Source: Bacteroidota bacterium | Lineage (GTDB): Bacteria; Bacteroidota; Bacteroidia; Bacteroidales; Tannerellaceae | Assembly: GCA_023429375.1 (NCBI GenBank) | Contig: JAEYVY010000003.1 | Span: 1 to 64,000, forward strand | Direction of reading: 5' to 3' | DNA: 64,000 bases | Shown here: piece by piece, positions 16,647 to 27,400 of the stretch | How positions within the stretch are numbered: position 1 is the first letter of the stretch | Layout of the letters: each line of letters begins with the position of its first letter | The notes under the pieces: generated by a model | The model's input: only the letters and a program-made list of their open reading frames with translations | Told to the model about the DNA's origin: nothing | Databases searched by the model: none | Position numbers and translations under genes: made by a program

Positions 16647-17575
16647 AAGTCTAGTTTTTGAATGATTTTCTTAATAATATCTTTTATTTCAAGAGGGGTG
16701 ACAACTGTTGTTGTATCTGCATTTGCTAAAATCCACCTTGCCAAAGGTTCCAAAGAATAAGCCATATACGTCTGTTCAATCTGTCCGTTTTCCAATTCTT
16801 TTTCTTCGGTTAATCCCATAAAATAGCATCTGTCAGCATTGTATCTGGCTACTTCCTTACTGGTTATCAAAACTACTTTTGTAAGACATTTTGTGGTGTC
16901 TTCATCAAGCATATTCTCAAGTGGTGGATGAATTTTGTTATGTTTTTTCGTCGTTATCTCTATTTTACCAATACGGTCAAGCCTGAACAACCTGTATTCA
17001 TTACGTAAGTAACACCATGCCGAAAGATACCAGTTCGGATAAGAATAAGTAATGCCAACGGCCTCAATCTCTCTTTGGCTAATGTTTCCATCAGCATTGG
17101 TGTATTCTATTTTCAGAATCAATTTATCAGTAATACTGCTTAGTATTGTTTGTGTCAGATTGGGTAAGCTATCCTTTATGTTTCTGCTTTTATAGACGGT
17201 TATGGCATCATCCATTTCATAAAGATACTCTTTGTCAACCGCCTTCAATGCAGCACGTATCTTGTCCATCCCCTGACGAAAATAGTTGCTGTTTTGCGTA
17301 TCGGTAAGTTTCTCTAGCATCTTTTCCGCTGTGAGGAAAGCCATAGCTTCCTCTTTGGTAAACATAAGCGATGGCAGTTTATACCCTTCTACCAAAGAAT
17401 ATCCAACCCCCGAGTTACCGCATATTGGCACTCCTGCCTCTGACAGTGTACGTATATCCCGATAGATGGTACGTAGGCTAACTTCAAAGCGTTCAGCCAT
17501 TTCAGATGCCTTTACCACGGGCCGTGATTGCAACTGCACGAGTAAAGCAGATATGCGGTCGAGTCGATTCAGCAT
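16643..17575 (-). CDS. YafY-type WYL-domain transcriptional regulator
   Basis: 310 residues. An N-terminal HTH_11/DeoR-like winged helix (MLNRLDRISALLVQLQSRPV, then FEVSLRTIYRDIRTLSEAGVPI) is followed by a WYL ligand-sensing domain (about 140-220, with YSYPNWYLSAWCYLRNEYRLFRLDRI) and a C-terminal WCX-like extension. Members sense small molecules or nucleic acid and regulate neighbouring genes. It lies between a PhnB-like gene (12-base gap upstream) and the GyrI-like gene (4-base overlap). The three form an operon. Confidence 0.88.
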   Translation of the reverse strand: MLNRLDRISALLVQLQSRPVVKASEMAERFEVSLRTIYRDIRTLSEAGVPICGNSGVGYSLVEGYKLPSLMFTKEEAMAFLTAEKMLEKLTDTQNSNYFRQGMDKIRAALKAVDKEYLYEMDDAITVYKSRNIKDSLPNLTQTILSSITDKLILKIEYTNADGNISQREIEAVGITYSYPNWYLSAWCYLRNEYRLFRLDRIGKIEITTKKHNKIHPPLENMLDEDTTKCLTKVVLITSKEVARYNADRCYFMGLTEEKELENGQIEQTYMAYSLEPLARWILANADTTTVVTPLEIKDIIKKIIQKLDL

Positions 17576-17587
17576 AGTTTAATTCAA

Positions 17588-18013
17588 TTAATCACATTCA
17601 CATCCAAGGTAAATGCTCCAAAGTACGCCATATTGGTCGGTTAGTTCAGCATAAAGTTTAGCGAAAAATGATTCACAAAGTTCACAATGGACCTCCTGAG
17701 CATTTTTTATCAGCTTTGCATAAACTTCTTCTGCGTGAGCAATCGAATCACAATAAATCGTAAGCATGCAGCCTTTTCCAAAGTTACGCTTATCACCAGG
17801 TAATGCATCGGCAACATTTATAAAGCCACCCGGAAAAGTAACGGTACTATGCAAAATCAATTGCTTGCAATCTTCAGGCACTTCCATCCCTTCTACAGAA
17901 GGCATCGATTCATAGCGGGATATATATTCTACTTTTCCGCCTAATACATCGGCATAAAAATTGGCAGCCTCTTCGGCTTGTCCATTGAAAGATAGATACG
18001 GTGTAATATTCAT
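17588..18013 (-). CDS. PhnB-like VOC-superfamily protein
   Basis: 141 residues with the glyoxalase/VOC fold in its PhnB/DUF1338-like form: ITPYLSFNGQAEEAANFYADVLGG, then the ISRYESMPS loop typical of the family, and a C-terminal LTDQYGVLWSIYL. The reaction is unknown for most members. It is first in the operon with the WYL regulator, with a consensus promoter box at 18042-18049. Confidence 0.85.
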   Translation of the reverse strand: MNITPYLSFNGQAEEAANFYADVLGGKVEYISRYESMPSVEGMEVPEDCKQLILHSTVTFPGGFINVADALPGDKRNFGKGCMLTIYCDSIAHAEEVYAKLIKNAQEVHCELCESFFAKLYAELTDQYGVLWSIYLGCECD

Positions 18014-18041
18014 AATATCAATTATTTATTGGTTTATATTA

Positions 18042-18049
18042 CAAATATA
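18042..18049 (-). promoter_or_regulatory. Bacteroidetes -7 box for the PhnB/WYL/GyrI operon
   Basis: The minus strand reads TATATTTG, 29-36 bases upstream of the PhnB-like start. Confidence 0.6.
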
Positions 18050-18394
18050 GGCTATGCTACTGACAACAGTATGTCAGTAAGTTTTTTTATTTTACTATAA
18101 AGAAGATATTTTCCTGACATCACGATATTTTTTAATTTCGTTCGAGATGAAAAATAAAAACCTCCCCTATCCTTTTCTATTTCTATATTCGTGAAAAAAC
18201 TTTTCTATATATGTAGTAAAGTTTTTCTATATATATAGAAATAGAAAAACAACGATATAAATCTTAAAAAACATATTGTTGTTGTCTAAAAAACAAAGGG
18301 ATATGTTCAAAACCGGTTAAGCGATATTTCCATACTTGCTTGTGTGATAAGAAAAAAAACGGCATCTGTTTTCTTTATAATCTAATGTTTGTTC
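18050..18394. repeat. A+T-rich spacer with a long inverted repeat
   Basis: TTTTCTATTTCTATA (18173-18187) and TATAGAAATAGAAAA (18234-18248) are a perfect 15-bp inverted repeat. Between them the motif CTTTTCTATATA recurs as GTTTTTCTATATA, so the spacer also carries a direct repeat. No coding frame is seen in the rest of this spacer. Both flanking genes point outward, so it holds divergent promoters and perhaps shared control sites. Confidence 0.6.
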
Positions 18395-18402
18395 TATTTT
18401 TG
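18395..18402 (+). promoter_or_regulatory. Bacteroidetes -7 box for the acetyltransferase gene
   Basis: TATTTTTG matches TAnnTTTG. A transcript would begin at about 18409, which makes the ATG at 18426 a better start than the one at 18411. Confidence 0.5.
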
Positions 18403-18425
18403 AATGAATTATGAAAGAACTGAAT

Positions 18426-18884
18426 ATGAATTTAAGAATTAAAAGGATTACAGAAGATTATCCTTACCAGTTATTATTATTGGCAGACGAGACTATAACA
18501 GCCATCCATAAATATCTATTAGATTCTGAGGTATATGTTGCGATAAATCCGGACAATGACACGCCAATTGCCATATGCTGTCTCTATGCTATCGACAGGG
18601 ATACGATAGAGCTTAAGAATGTTGCCGTAGCGAATGAATATCAATCGAAGGGTGTAGGCAGCTATTTGATTGATCGTGCTGTAGAGATGGCCAGAGAAAA
18701 GGGATATAAAGAAATGATTGTCGGTACCGGTGATTGTGGCTTTTCACAAATCCGGTTTTATGAAAAGAATGGATTTGTAAAATATGGCGTTAAAGAGAAC
18801 TTCTTCATAGACAATTATGATAGTCCAATTCATGAAAATGGGATTATGCTAAAAGATATGGTCATGCTGAAGAAAGCGCTCTAA
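18426..18884 (+). CDS. GNAT-family N-acetyltransferase
   Basis: About 152 residues from the ATG at 18426; a second ATG at 18411 would add five residues but lies only nine bases after the promoter box. The GNAT core is clear: IELKNVAVANEYQSKGVGSYLIDRA contains the Q-x-x-G-x-G acetyl-CoA loop, followed by GDCGFSQIRFYEKNGF. The substrate cannot be told. It is a single-gene unit ending in the inverted repeat at 18884-18920. Confidence 0.85.
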   Translation: MNLRIKRITEDYPYQLLLLADETITAIHKYLLDSEVYVAINPDNDTPIAICCLYAIDRDTIELKNVAVANEYQSKGVGSYLIDRAVEMAREKGYKEMIVGTGDCGFSQIRFYEKNGFVKYGVKENFFIDNYDSPIHENGIMLKDMVMLKKAL

Positions 18885-18920
18885 AATTCCATAAGATCGC
18901 TTATACATCTTACGGAATTT
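18884..18920. terminator. Bidirectional terminator between convergent genes
   Basis: AAATTCCATAAGAT (18884-18897) and ATCTTACGGAATTT (18907-18920) pair with one mismatch. They lie between the acetyltransferase and the convergent DUF3788 gene. Confidence 0.7.
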
Positions 18921-18940
18921 CGCACTGCTATTTGTGGCTG

Positions 18941-19369
18941 CTACTTCAAACTTTTCTTATAGTTGACAACGGTCAATAAATCAGCCAATTCATTGTCTGA
19001 TTTTATATCGATTATCATGGGCATTAGTTTTCCTATCATCTTTGCAGTTGAAAAATCTTCTTTTATTTGCTCGGAGATAGGAAGTGCAGCGATAGCTTCT
19101 AAATTCTTTTCTGTGAAGTAGAAGCTCGTTTTAAAGAATCCCTCCCAAACGGAAAGCCAGAAAATAGTCTTTTTCTTTGATACTGCTTTCCCAAGCCAGG
19201 CTTTTCCATCGTTATAATATCGCCATTCAAAAGTCAAACCATATTCGTGGTTGGTGATTGTTTTCAGAAAGGTATTCAATACGTTGGAGGTGCCTTCACC
19301 CAAAGTTTCTTTCAGAATTTCGTCCGTTGGAAATATATCTGCCTCTTTTAATAGCATTTTAGCTTCCAT
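18941..19369 (-). CDS. DUF3788 family protein
   Basis: 142 residues from the ATG at 19369 (MEAKMLLKEADIFPTDEILK). A longer frame from 19429 would overlap the upstream gene by 71 bases, while this start overlaps it by only 11 and puts the family's usual N-terminus first. The region YGLTFEWRYYNDGKAWLGKAVSKKKTIFWLSVWEGFFK is typical of DUF3788, a small cytoplasmic family of unknown role related in look to YdhG/DUF1801-type proteins. It is probably co-transcribed with the DUF169 gene. Confidence 0.75.
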   Translation of the reverse strand: MEAKMLLKEADIFPTDEILKETLGEGTSNVLNTFLKTITNHEYGLTFEWRYYNDGKAWLGKAVSKKKTIFWLSVWEGFFKTSFYFTEKNLEAIAALPISEQIKEDFSTAKMIGKLMPMIIDIKSDNELADLLTVVNYKKSLK

Positions 19370-20096
19370 GATTGATTGATTTATTTGATGTAATACGATT
19401 ACGGACTTTTGTCCATGCGTGCGTATCAAATAAGCTACATTGTCGCATGGTATAATACATTTCCTTAAATCGAGACATTGGAATAGAAAACGTCAGTATG
19501 TTAGGCTCAAGATAGGGCCTTGCTGATGGATCAAACAATCCTATAAAAGTACGTCTCCCCTCACGACCATTTTCAACAACAATTTCGGTAATAATGGCTG
19601 AACATCCGGATCCGAATTTTGCCGTTACAGCATCGTCAGAATTGTTGTCGAAAAAAGCCCATGTAGTAAGCCCTGATAGCATATCAGGCGTAGCAAAGAA
19701 AATCAGTCCAAGTATATGATTAAAGTTTTCAATTTTATCGATTGGTGAAATATTCAGAAATTTCTTATCAGTCATAGGTACACCCAAGTTTTTGATAAAT
19801 TCATGAACCATCTCAGGTGTTTTTTTGTATTTTTCTTTCAATGAGACAAAATGCGGAATTTGAGGATGCATTTCTGAAAATCCAGTGTAGAATTTTCCTC
19901 CCATACAGCCTAATGTTTCAACACTCAGAGAAATTGATTCCCCTTTTCTTAGTGTTTCAAAAGCTTTGAAAAAACATCCGTTAATTTTTCCAAGGTCGTC
20001 GTTGACTGGGCTATCTGCATATTCAAAGACAACAGGTAATTCTGCTCCTTCACCAAATGCCTCCTTGTAATTATTTATAAAAGTCTTTACATCCAT
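19359..20096 (-). CDS. DUF169 family protein
   Basis: 245 residues. Features of DUF169 include FEYADSPV near the start, LGCMGGKFYTGF, and the central FGSGCSAIITEIV, where a conserved cysteine lies in a Gly/Ser-rich loop. The function of this family is unproven. Its tail overlaps the DUF3788 start by 11 bases. A consensus promoter box lies at 20131-20138. Confidence 0.75.
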   Translation of the reverse strand: MDVKTFINNYKEAFGEGAELPVVFEYADSPVNDDLGKINGCFFKAFETLRKGESISLSVETLGCMGGKFYTGFSEMHPQIPHFVSLKEKYKKTPEMVHEFIKNLGVPMTDKKFLNISPIDKIENFNHILGLIFFATPDMLSGLTTWAFFDNNSDDAVTAKFGSGCSAIITEIVVENGREGRRTFIGLFDPSARPYLEPNILTFSIPMSRFKEMYYTMRQCSLFDTHAWTKVRNRITSNKSINHGS

Positions 20097-20130
20097 TCCT
20101 AAGTATTTATGTTCTCTAACTAATTGCTAA

Positions 20131-20138
20131 CAAATATA
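20131..20138 (-). promoter_or_regulatory. Bacteroidetes -7 box for DUF169/DUF3788
   Basis: The minus strand reads TATATTTG, 35-42 bases upstream of the DUF169 start. Confidence 0.55.
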
Positions 20139-20340
20139 TTAAAAGCCATCTGTCAGATGATTGACTTTACGTGAAAAATGCTATCTTGTTAATGTTAAAT
20201 ATGTAACAAGTGGTTTTATGTAAAGTAATCTTTAGTATTGTTGAAACATCTATCGGCTGATAGATGAAGGTTTACTTTGGCATAGTATTTGCCCCTTATA
20301 ATTAACTGATTATTAATTCAAAACAGAAAGGGACCGAACA

Positions 20341-21366
20341 ATGAAAATTAAAAAGGTATCAAAAGTGTCAGGTAGATTGGATATAAGAGACCCCTTTATC
20401 CTAGGTGCAAATCATTATGATAAATATCCTGAGGGTAATGGAAAGATGGCTCCTAAATCTTATATACCGGGACGTATGATAGGCAGCGATTTTAGTGATA
20501 CAGCACCTTGGAGAATGTATCATGGAGATAAAGTCCCCGGATTTCCACAACACCCACACAGAGGGTTTGAAATTGCAACTATTGTTCCAGAAGGTTTGGT
20601 AGATCACTTCGATTCGAAAGGCTCGAAAGGCAGATATGGCAACGGCGATGTGCAGTTGATGAGTGCCGGATCGGGCGTTATGCATTCGGAAATGTTTCCG
20701 TTACTGCATGATGACAAGCCAAATACACTACGTTTGTTTCAAATATGGATAAATCTTCCGGCTAAAAGTAAAATGTCCGAGCCGGATTATAAGATGCTTT
20801 GGTCTGAAGATATCCCAGTGGCATCAATCACAAATTCCGCAGGAAGCACAGTGAAAATCAAAGTTATTATAGGGGAGTATTATGGAGTAAAAGCATTAGG
20901 AGCATTGAAAAATTCATGGGCAGCCGACCCTAAACATCACATGGGTATTGCTTTAATAGACATGGATGCCCATACTGAATTTAAATTAGAAAAGGTATCT
21001 CCTACGATGAACCGCTACTTATTTTACTATGATGGAGAAGATGTGCTGAATATCGAAGGCACACAGATTGCCAAGAGTCATATGGCAGATTTGGCTGGTG
21101 ATCAGGAAATTGTGATACGCTCAGGTAATTCTTCGGAAAAGTTATTGCTATTGGAAGGCGAACCGATTAATGAGCCGGTTGCTGCTTACGGACCTTTTGT
21201 CATGAATACAAAAAAAGAATTGATGGAGTCATTTGATGAATTTCAGCGTACACAGTTTGGTGGATGGCCATGGGGTGAACAAGAGTCTGACATCATAAAT
21301 GACAAAAACGCAGGTCGTTTTGCAAGCTATCAATTCGACAAGGTAATGGATAAGCCTAGAGGTTGA
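20341..21366 (+). CDS. Pirin family protein (bicupin)
   Basis: 341 residues. The pirin N-terminal cupin has the metal ligands in HPHRGFE (two His) and HSEMFP (His and Glu), spaced as in human pirin and E. coli YhhW. The second cupin (MGIALIDMDAHTEFKL onward) and a C-terminal tail with AYGPFVMNTKKEL follow. Characterised homologues are quercetinases or redox-sensing regulators; the substrate is not known here. It is longer than YhhW (231 residues) because both cupins are complete. Single gene with its own terminator. Confidence 0.88.
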   Translation: MKIKKVSKVSGRLDIRDPFILGANHYDKYPEGNGKMAPKSYIPGRMIGSDFSDTAPWRMYHGDKVPGFPQHPHRGFEIATIVPEGLVDHFDSKGSKGRYGNGDVQLMSAGSGVMHSEMFPLLHDDKPNTLRLFQIWINLPAKSKMSEPDYKMLWSEDIPVASITNSAGSTVKIKVIIGEYYGVKALGALKNSWAADPKHHMGIALIDMDAHTEFKLEKVSPTMNRYLFYYDGEDVLNIEGTQIAKSHMADLAGDQEIVIRSGNSSEKLLLLEGEPINEPVAAYGPFVMNTKKELMESFDEFQRTQFGGWPWGEQESDIINDKNAGRFASYQFDKVMDKPRG

Positions 21367-21378
21367 TCTTTATAAAAC

Positions 21379-21416
21379 AAAAGCGAGGATGCCTATAAAT
21401 AAACATCCTCGCTTTT
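21379..21416. terminator. Terminator after pirin gene
   Basis: AAAAGCGAGGATG (21379-21391) and CATCCTCGCTTTT (21404-21416) form a perfect 13-bp stem with T-runs. It probably serves both the pirin gene and the convergent M16 peptidase gene. Confidence 0.9.
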
Positions 21417-21443
21417 TATATCATCATAATTGTGCTGATCGGG

Positions 21444-24326
21444 TTATTTGATGATATCCTTTTGTCGAATATAAACCACTTCCCCTAGTTTTGCCAATTC
21501 ATTCATGTCTATTTTTCTTGAATTGCCTACAACCATGTAAATCACCGGTCGATTGGCCACATTTTCTTCATAGAACCTAAGCATGTCATCCAAAGTTAGT
21601 TCTTTAAGATTTTTAATGAACTGATGGTTCGGATCTTCCTCGTATCCCTCCATACGATAAGTACCAATCTTTTCGGATATTTCGCGGAAAGAAGGATAAT
21701 TATTGTTGGCGTGATTCAGCACGGTTTGACGTATCGTTTCCATTTTTTCGGGCTTGACAGGCATTTTTCTGATCAACGAATCTAATACTTTAATTGCATC
21801 CGTTGTTTTATCTGATTGCGTAATCATACTGGCCGTTAAATCACCTGGTTTATCTCTATATACCAACGGCGGAATGGTATAATTCGCAACTGCCCGATAG
21901 GCAAAGGATCGGAACTCTCTGATTTCCTGAAACATCAATGATGACATATCTCCTCCAAAATAACCTCCAAACAATTTTCCGGCATGTCTTTTTTTAAGTT
22001 CTTCTTGCGGTTCGCCAAGAACATAGGCATAGACAACACTTTGCGCTGCATCTGGCATATTGTAGAAAAAGACTTGCGATTCATCATACACTTTAAGTGG
22101 ACGATAATATGGTGACGTAGACTCTTTAGTGATCTTATCTAAAGGTATATTCTTGTTCAGATATGCTATCACTTCATCAGTGCGAATAGTTCCACAATAA
22201 TGTATATCGCATGCAATGGATTGTGCTTTTTTGAAAGAATTGACCAATTCATCGCCTGTCATTTTTTTTAACTCCGAATAGGACACCTTCTTCAAAAACT
22301 TAGATTCGTCGCCAAATTTTATCATTTCGACCATAGCATTGGCAATTTCTCCATTTGATTTCGGAAATGCTTTCAGCGTTACTTTTTCGGCATCTCTCAA
22401 TTGGCCAATCTTCTTTTTATCGGCTTTAACGGTTTCCATGAAGTTGCCGACAAGACGGATTGTTTGTTCGAATTTCTCATCAAATCCGTTCACCCTAATC
22501 GTGAAGAAGTGCTCAGATGCATCAAAAGATAATGACGCACCTAAAGACTGTAGGGCTTCACGGAATTCACGGAAAGATTGTTGCTCTGTTCCTAGATAAG
22601 GCAGATAGTTGGCAACCTGTTTTAGAATAGGTGCTTTCAACGTACCTATCTTATAGGATAGATTTAACGTAAATATACCATTTACAGTATTTTGCTTTAC
22701 ATAAAGAGTAGTCAGTGGAGACAATTCCAAGGTTTGAACATCACGTTTGAAATCAAGCAAACGTGGCGATTCTTCCTTTACTGGGATAGTTTCCAAATAC
22801 TTTGCAAATTCGGATTTTGCTTCTGCATTTTTTGGCGTAATAGGCTCATAATCTGGTTTAGGCAAGTTATCTTTCGGATACTTTCCTGTTTTCTTTGTGA
22901 TATATAAATGATTATCAGTAAAGTATTTACGAGCTGCATTTACAACATCTTCTTTCGTAAGTGCATTGATTCTATCCAAGTCGGTTACGTATTCTTCCCA
23001 AGAAATGCCTTGTGAGAAAAGACGCATCATCGTCTGGGCACGTGAACTCATATCTTCCAGACTTGCGTTATAAGAACGCACCGACTCCAGTTTGATTCTA
23101 TTAAACATTTCATCGGAGAATTCGCCCGATCTGACACGTTCTATCTCCCTCCAAACCAAACGAGTCGCCGAATTATAGGTCTGGAACAATAGTTTTGGTA
23201 CTACACCTACCCCTAATATTCCGGCTTCATTCAGGCTTTCACTCATAGCTACGGCAGCCATTAACTTACGGTCTACCATTAGTTTATCTAAAAAGCCTGT
23301 CCCATTTTCGTTATTTAAAAGCCCCACGGCAATCTTTAGAGCAGCTTCATCCGGATGATTAGCCGGAACGCCACGAAACCCTAAGGCTACCACCTTTATA
23401 AAAGGTATAGACAACTTAATGCTCTCTGTCTCTTTTCCTTTGAATGAAGGCAATTCAACCTTCTCTCTTACAGGTGGTTCACCTTGTCTGATACGCGAAA
23501 AGGTAGCCTCAAGGATAGGTAATACTTCTTCTGATTTAAAATGACCACTCAGAATTAGTCCCATATTTGAAGCAACATAATAATCTTCAAAGAATTTTTT
23601 CATCTCAGAAAGACGAGGATTCTTTAAATTATCTGTACTTCCTACAATCGGATAGGCATAGGGATGCGGATAAAAATAGCGATAGGTAAGCCTTTCAATA
23701 GCTTGTCCGCCAATCCGTTCCGTATACATATTCTTTTCTTCGTAAACGGTTTCAAGCTCACTCTGGAAAAGACGGAACACAGGATTAATAAGACGCTCAC
23801 TGTTGAGATGCGCCCATTGCTCCATATATTGGGGTGAGAATATATTAAAATACACTGTAAAATCATAAGATGTCCCCGCATTCAACTTGCTACCACCATA
23901 ACGGGTTATCAAATGATCAAACTCATTAGGAATGACATATTCAGCGGCTCGAACGCTTATTTGATTGATTTCCTTCTGAATTCTTTCACGTTCAGCCGGA
24001 TCTTTCGTTTGGGCTAATTCATCGTATTTTGCAGATATGGAATCCAATAAGACCTTTTCGGCTTCATAATCAACCGTACCAATCTTGTCGGTTCCTTTAA
24101 ACATCATATGTTCAAAATAATGCGCTATCCCTGTATTCGGACAGTCTTTTGCTCCGGCTTTTACTATAACAGCACCGAAAACTTTGGGTTGGCTATGATC
24201 TTCATTTAGCCAAACCGTTAATCCATTACTCAATTTATATTCATTTACGCGAAGAGATTCCGGTATTTCTGCGGAATACGCACTTGCGCTTAGTGTCAAG
24301 AGTGCCACAAGCAATAATTTTTTCAT
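21444..24326 (-). CDS. Secreted M16-family zinc metallopeptidase, two-unit chain
   Basis: 960 residues from the ATG at 24326, which starts a clear signal peptide (MKKLLLVALLTLSASAYSA); an ATG at 24353 would add nine residues ahead of it. The inverted zinc motif HYFEH is at 69-73, with the further glutamate in the following ELETVYEEKN region. The second half (from about 500) repeats the fold without the zinc motif, as in pitrilysin-like enzymes with an inactive partner half. Periplasmic peptide or protein degradation is the expected role. Convergent with pirin and divergent from the hybrid two-component regulator. Confidence 0.9.
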   Translation of the reverse strand: MKKLLLVALLTLSASAYSAEIPESLRVNEYKLSNGLTVWLNEDHSQPKVFGAVIVKAGAKDCPNTGIAHYFEHMMFKGTDKIGTVDYEAEKVLLDSISAKYDELAQTKDPAERERIQKEINQISVRAAEYVIPNEFDHLITRYGGSKLNAGTSYDFTVYFNIFSPQYMEQWAHLNSERLINPVFRLFQSELETVYEEKNMYTERIGGQAIERLTYRYFYPHPYAYPIVGSTDNLKNPRLSEMKKFFEDYYVASNMGLILSGHFKSEEVLPILEATFSRIRQGEPPVREKVELPSFKGKETESIKLSIPFIKVVALGFRGVPANHPDEAALKIAVGLLNNENGTGFLDKLMVDRKLMAAVAMSESLNEAGILGVGVVPKLLFQTYNSATRLVWREIERVRSGEFSDEMFNRIKLESVRSYNASLEDMSSRAQTMMRLFSQGISWEEYVTDLDRINALTKEDVVNAARKYFTDNHLYITKKTGKYPKDNLPKPDYEPITPKNAEAKSEFAKYLETIPVKEESPRLLDFKRDVQTLELSPLTTLYVKQNTVNGIFTLNLSYKIGTLKAPILKQVANYLPYLGTEQQSFREFREALQSLGASLSFDASEHFFTIRVNGFDEKFEQTIRLVGNFMETVKADKKKIGQLRDAEKVTLKAFPKSNGEIANAMVEMIKFGDESKFLKKVSYSELKKMTGDELVNSFKKAQSIACDIHYCGTIRTDEVIAYLNKNIPLDKITKESTSPYYRPLKVYDESQVFFYNMPDAAQSVVYAYVLGEPQEELKKRHAGKLFGGYFGGDMSSLMFQEIREFRSFAYRAVANYTIPPLVYRDKPGDLTASMITQSDKTTDAIKVLDSLIRKMPVKPEKMETIRQTVLNHANNNYPSFREISEKIGTYRMEGYEEDPNHQFIKNLKELTLDDMLRFYEENVANRPVIYMVVGNSRKIDMNELAKLGEVVYIRQKDIIK

Positions 24327-24417
24327 TAATGAATAGATATCTCTCAAATACAAATATATCTACTTTCATTCAACAAAGCGAGTTTTCAAAAGGTTTTTAG
24401 TTTTCTATAAATATGAT

Positions 24418-24425
24418 TATATTTG
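24418..24425 (+). promoter_or_regulatory. Bacteroidetes -7 box for the hybrid two-component gene
   Basis: TATATTTG matches TAnnTTTG, 52 bases upstream of the start codon. Confidence 0.5.
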
Positions 24426-24476
24426 TTTAGAAAAATCTTGATAAATTTGTAAAAAAAGAAATTTTATTACTATTTC

Positions 24477-27400
24477 ATGAATATCAAAGTCCTACTGTCA
24501 TTTTTACTTGTTTTTCTTTTCTTCTTGAAGGCAGAGGGATATACTGACAATCGTTATTTCAGGCATTACAATAATAAACATGGTTTGTCTCACAACACGG
24601 TTTATGCAGCTCTTCAGGATAAAAGAGGATTTATGTGGTTTGGGACTGAAGATGGCTTGAATCGTTTTGACGGTCATACATTTAAGGTATACAGATATAC
24701 CTCTTCGACCAACAACTGCATTCCTAACAACTTCATAATCAGTATTTTTGAAGATTCTAATGAACGCATTTGGGTATGTACTAAAAGAGGAGTCTGCTAT
24801 TACGACTTTGCGACGGATACTTTCCACCCCTTTCGTCTCGATCCAAAACAAGATAACATCGACTATTTTCATCAGGTAAAAGAAGACGCGCAACATAAGC
24901 TTTGGTTTATCAATTCGAATCAAATTGTAAGGTATAACCCGGAAGATAAATCTTTTAAAGAATATTCTGCCAGCACGTATTTCCATCCGAATAGAATTAC
25001 TATGACGGAAGATGGTACTCCTTTATTAACGGATGGTAACGCCCTTTATGAATACAACAAACAAACGGATTCTTTTACGCGTACATCTATTTTAACTGCT
25101 CAAGAAGTTAAAGATCAAATACATATCGACGTTATTTGTCAAATTCCAGACGCTGGTGTATTGATTGGAACAGACAAAGTGGGACTGAAATTCTACAATT
25201 ATCGTACGCAAACAACAGAAACGATTATTTCCGATACGCAAATCAGGGATATTTGTCCATTTAACAAGCATACTTACTGGATTGCCTCTGAATCAGGGAT
25301 ATACATTTACGATATCCTAGATAAAAGCGTAGTCAACTTTCGCAAATCGTTGACCAATGAATATGCCTTGGCCGATAATGCCATCTATTCGCTGACTAAA
25401 GACCGTGAAGGCGGTATGTGGGCCGGCTCGTTTTTTGGTGGTGTTAGTTATTTACCAAAACAATATACTCCTTTTAGCTATTTCATTGGTGGTAAGACAC
25501 ATACAGATATGCCAGGGAATGCTGTCAGAGAGATTTGTCCGGATAAATACGGTATGATTTGGCTGGGTACGGAAGATAATGGCATCAATAGATATAATCC
25601 GGCAACCGGTGAGATCGTCAATTTTTCTTACAATAATCCAAATCGTCCTTTGTCGGCCACAAATATTCATGGACTCCTTGCAATTGGCGACAAACTGTGG
25701 GTTGGTACTTATAATAAAGGTATTGACGTGCTGGATATTCCTTCCGGAAAAATCGTGAAACGATATACACGGGAAAATACAGACGGTGGATTGAGTAGCG
25801 ATTTTATCGTTTGTTTTTATGCAACGCGTTCGGGTGTTCTATTTGTTGGAACTTCTTCTGGAATAAGTGTTTACGACGATACAAACAATAAATTTAATCG
25901 TTGGAAAGATATCCATTCATTGGTGAGACAGATCTTTGAAGACCGAAATGGAAACCTCTGGGCAGTAACGGCCAATGGAATTTATCACTATGAAACTCAA
26001 TCGGATGAGCTACATCATTATACCTATGTGGATTCTGATCCTAAAAGTTTGGGCGACAACAATACCACTTCAGTATTTGAAGATTCGAAAGGCCGTATCT
26101 GGATCAGTACCGTTAATGGACTTTCCCTTTACAATAAAGAAGATGATTCGTTTAGCCGAATTACAACAGAATACGGTCTGCCAAGTAACATCATCTACCG
26201 GATTGTAGAGGATGAAAATGGCTATTTCTGGCTGTCAACGGCCAATGGGCTCGTTCGATTTCATCCGGAAACGCATGCGATACGTGTGTTTTCATATACG
26301 GATGGATTGCATGAGGCTCAGTTCAACTATAGTTCATCGTATCAGGCACCCGATGGTACCATTTATATGGGAACAATCAGTGGGATGATCGCTTTTAATC
26401 CGAGTCGGTTTAAAGAGGACGAATATGTACCTCCGGTATTTATCACGGGTGTAAATGTGCCTGACAGTAAGAGTAATAAATATAAATCTATTCCGGCCGA
26501 GGCGCTCGAAATCCTGAAATTACCATATGATGCGGCTACATTTAGCCTCTCTTTTGTAGCCTTGAGTTATACGTCGCCCGAAGCCATTCGGTATGCTTAC
26601 AAACTGGAGAATATTGATAAGGACTGGATCTACATGGATGGTAATAAGGATGTTACATTCGCTAATCTATCACCAGGGAAGTATACTTTTAAGGTAAAAT
26701 CGACGAATAGTACAGGCAAATGGGAAGAAAATGAGTATACCTTGCCAATCATTATCACTCCTCCGTTTTGGTTGACAGGTTGGGCATTTATGGTTTATTT
26801 ATTAGTAGCCGGATCCTTGGTATTTCTGTTTTACAATTATAAAAAACGGCGATTGGAAGAGAAACACAAACTGGATCAGGAACGGTTTGAATCACGCAAA
26901 GAAAAAGAACTATATGATGCTAAAATTCAATTTTTTACATTTATTACGCACGAAATACGAACCCCTTTGACGTTAATAAAGGCACCCCTGGAAAAGATCA
27001 TACAATCAGGTGACGGATCAGCCGAAACAAAAGAAAATCTGGAGACAATAGACAGAAATACAACCCGATTACTTAATCTAAGCAATCAGTTGCTGGATTT
27101 CAGAAAGACAGAAAGTAAAGGATTTAAGCTAAACTATATTGAAACGGATATTTTGGTGTGGATTAAGACGGTTTTACAGTCTTTCTTAACGGTTATGAAG
27201 CTGAAAAATAAGGAATTTACCTCTTCAATGCCAGATAAGCGACTGACTGCACTGATCGATAGAGAAGCCGTTTCTAAAATCATTAGTAACTTATTAAGTA
27301 ATGCCGTAAAATATGCAGATAAACAGATTAGTCTGTCTGTAGAAATAAACGAAAAAGATAATACGTTCTCTATTAGGGTGATAAGTGATGGTAATTTAAT

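Noticed and set aside
18941..19429. Longer DUF3788 frame starting at 19429
   Set aside because: It would overlap the DUF169 gene by 71 bases and add residues foreign to the family; the ATG at 19369 fits better.
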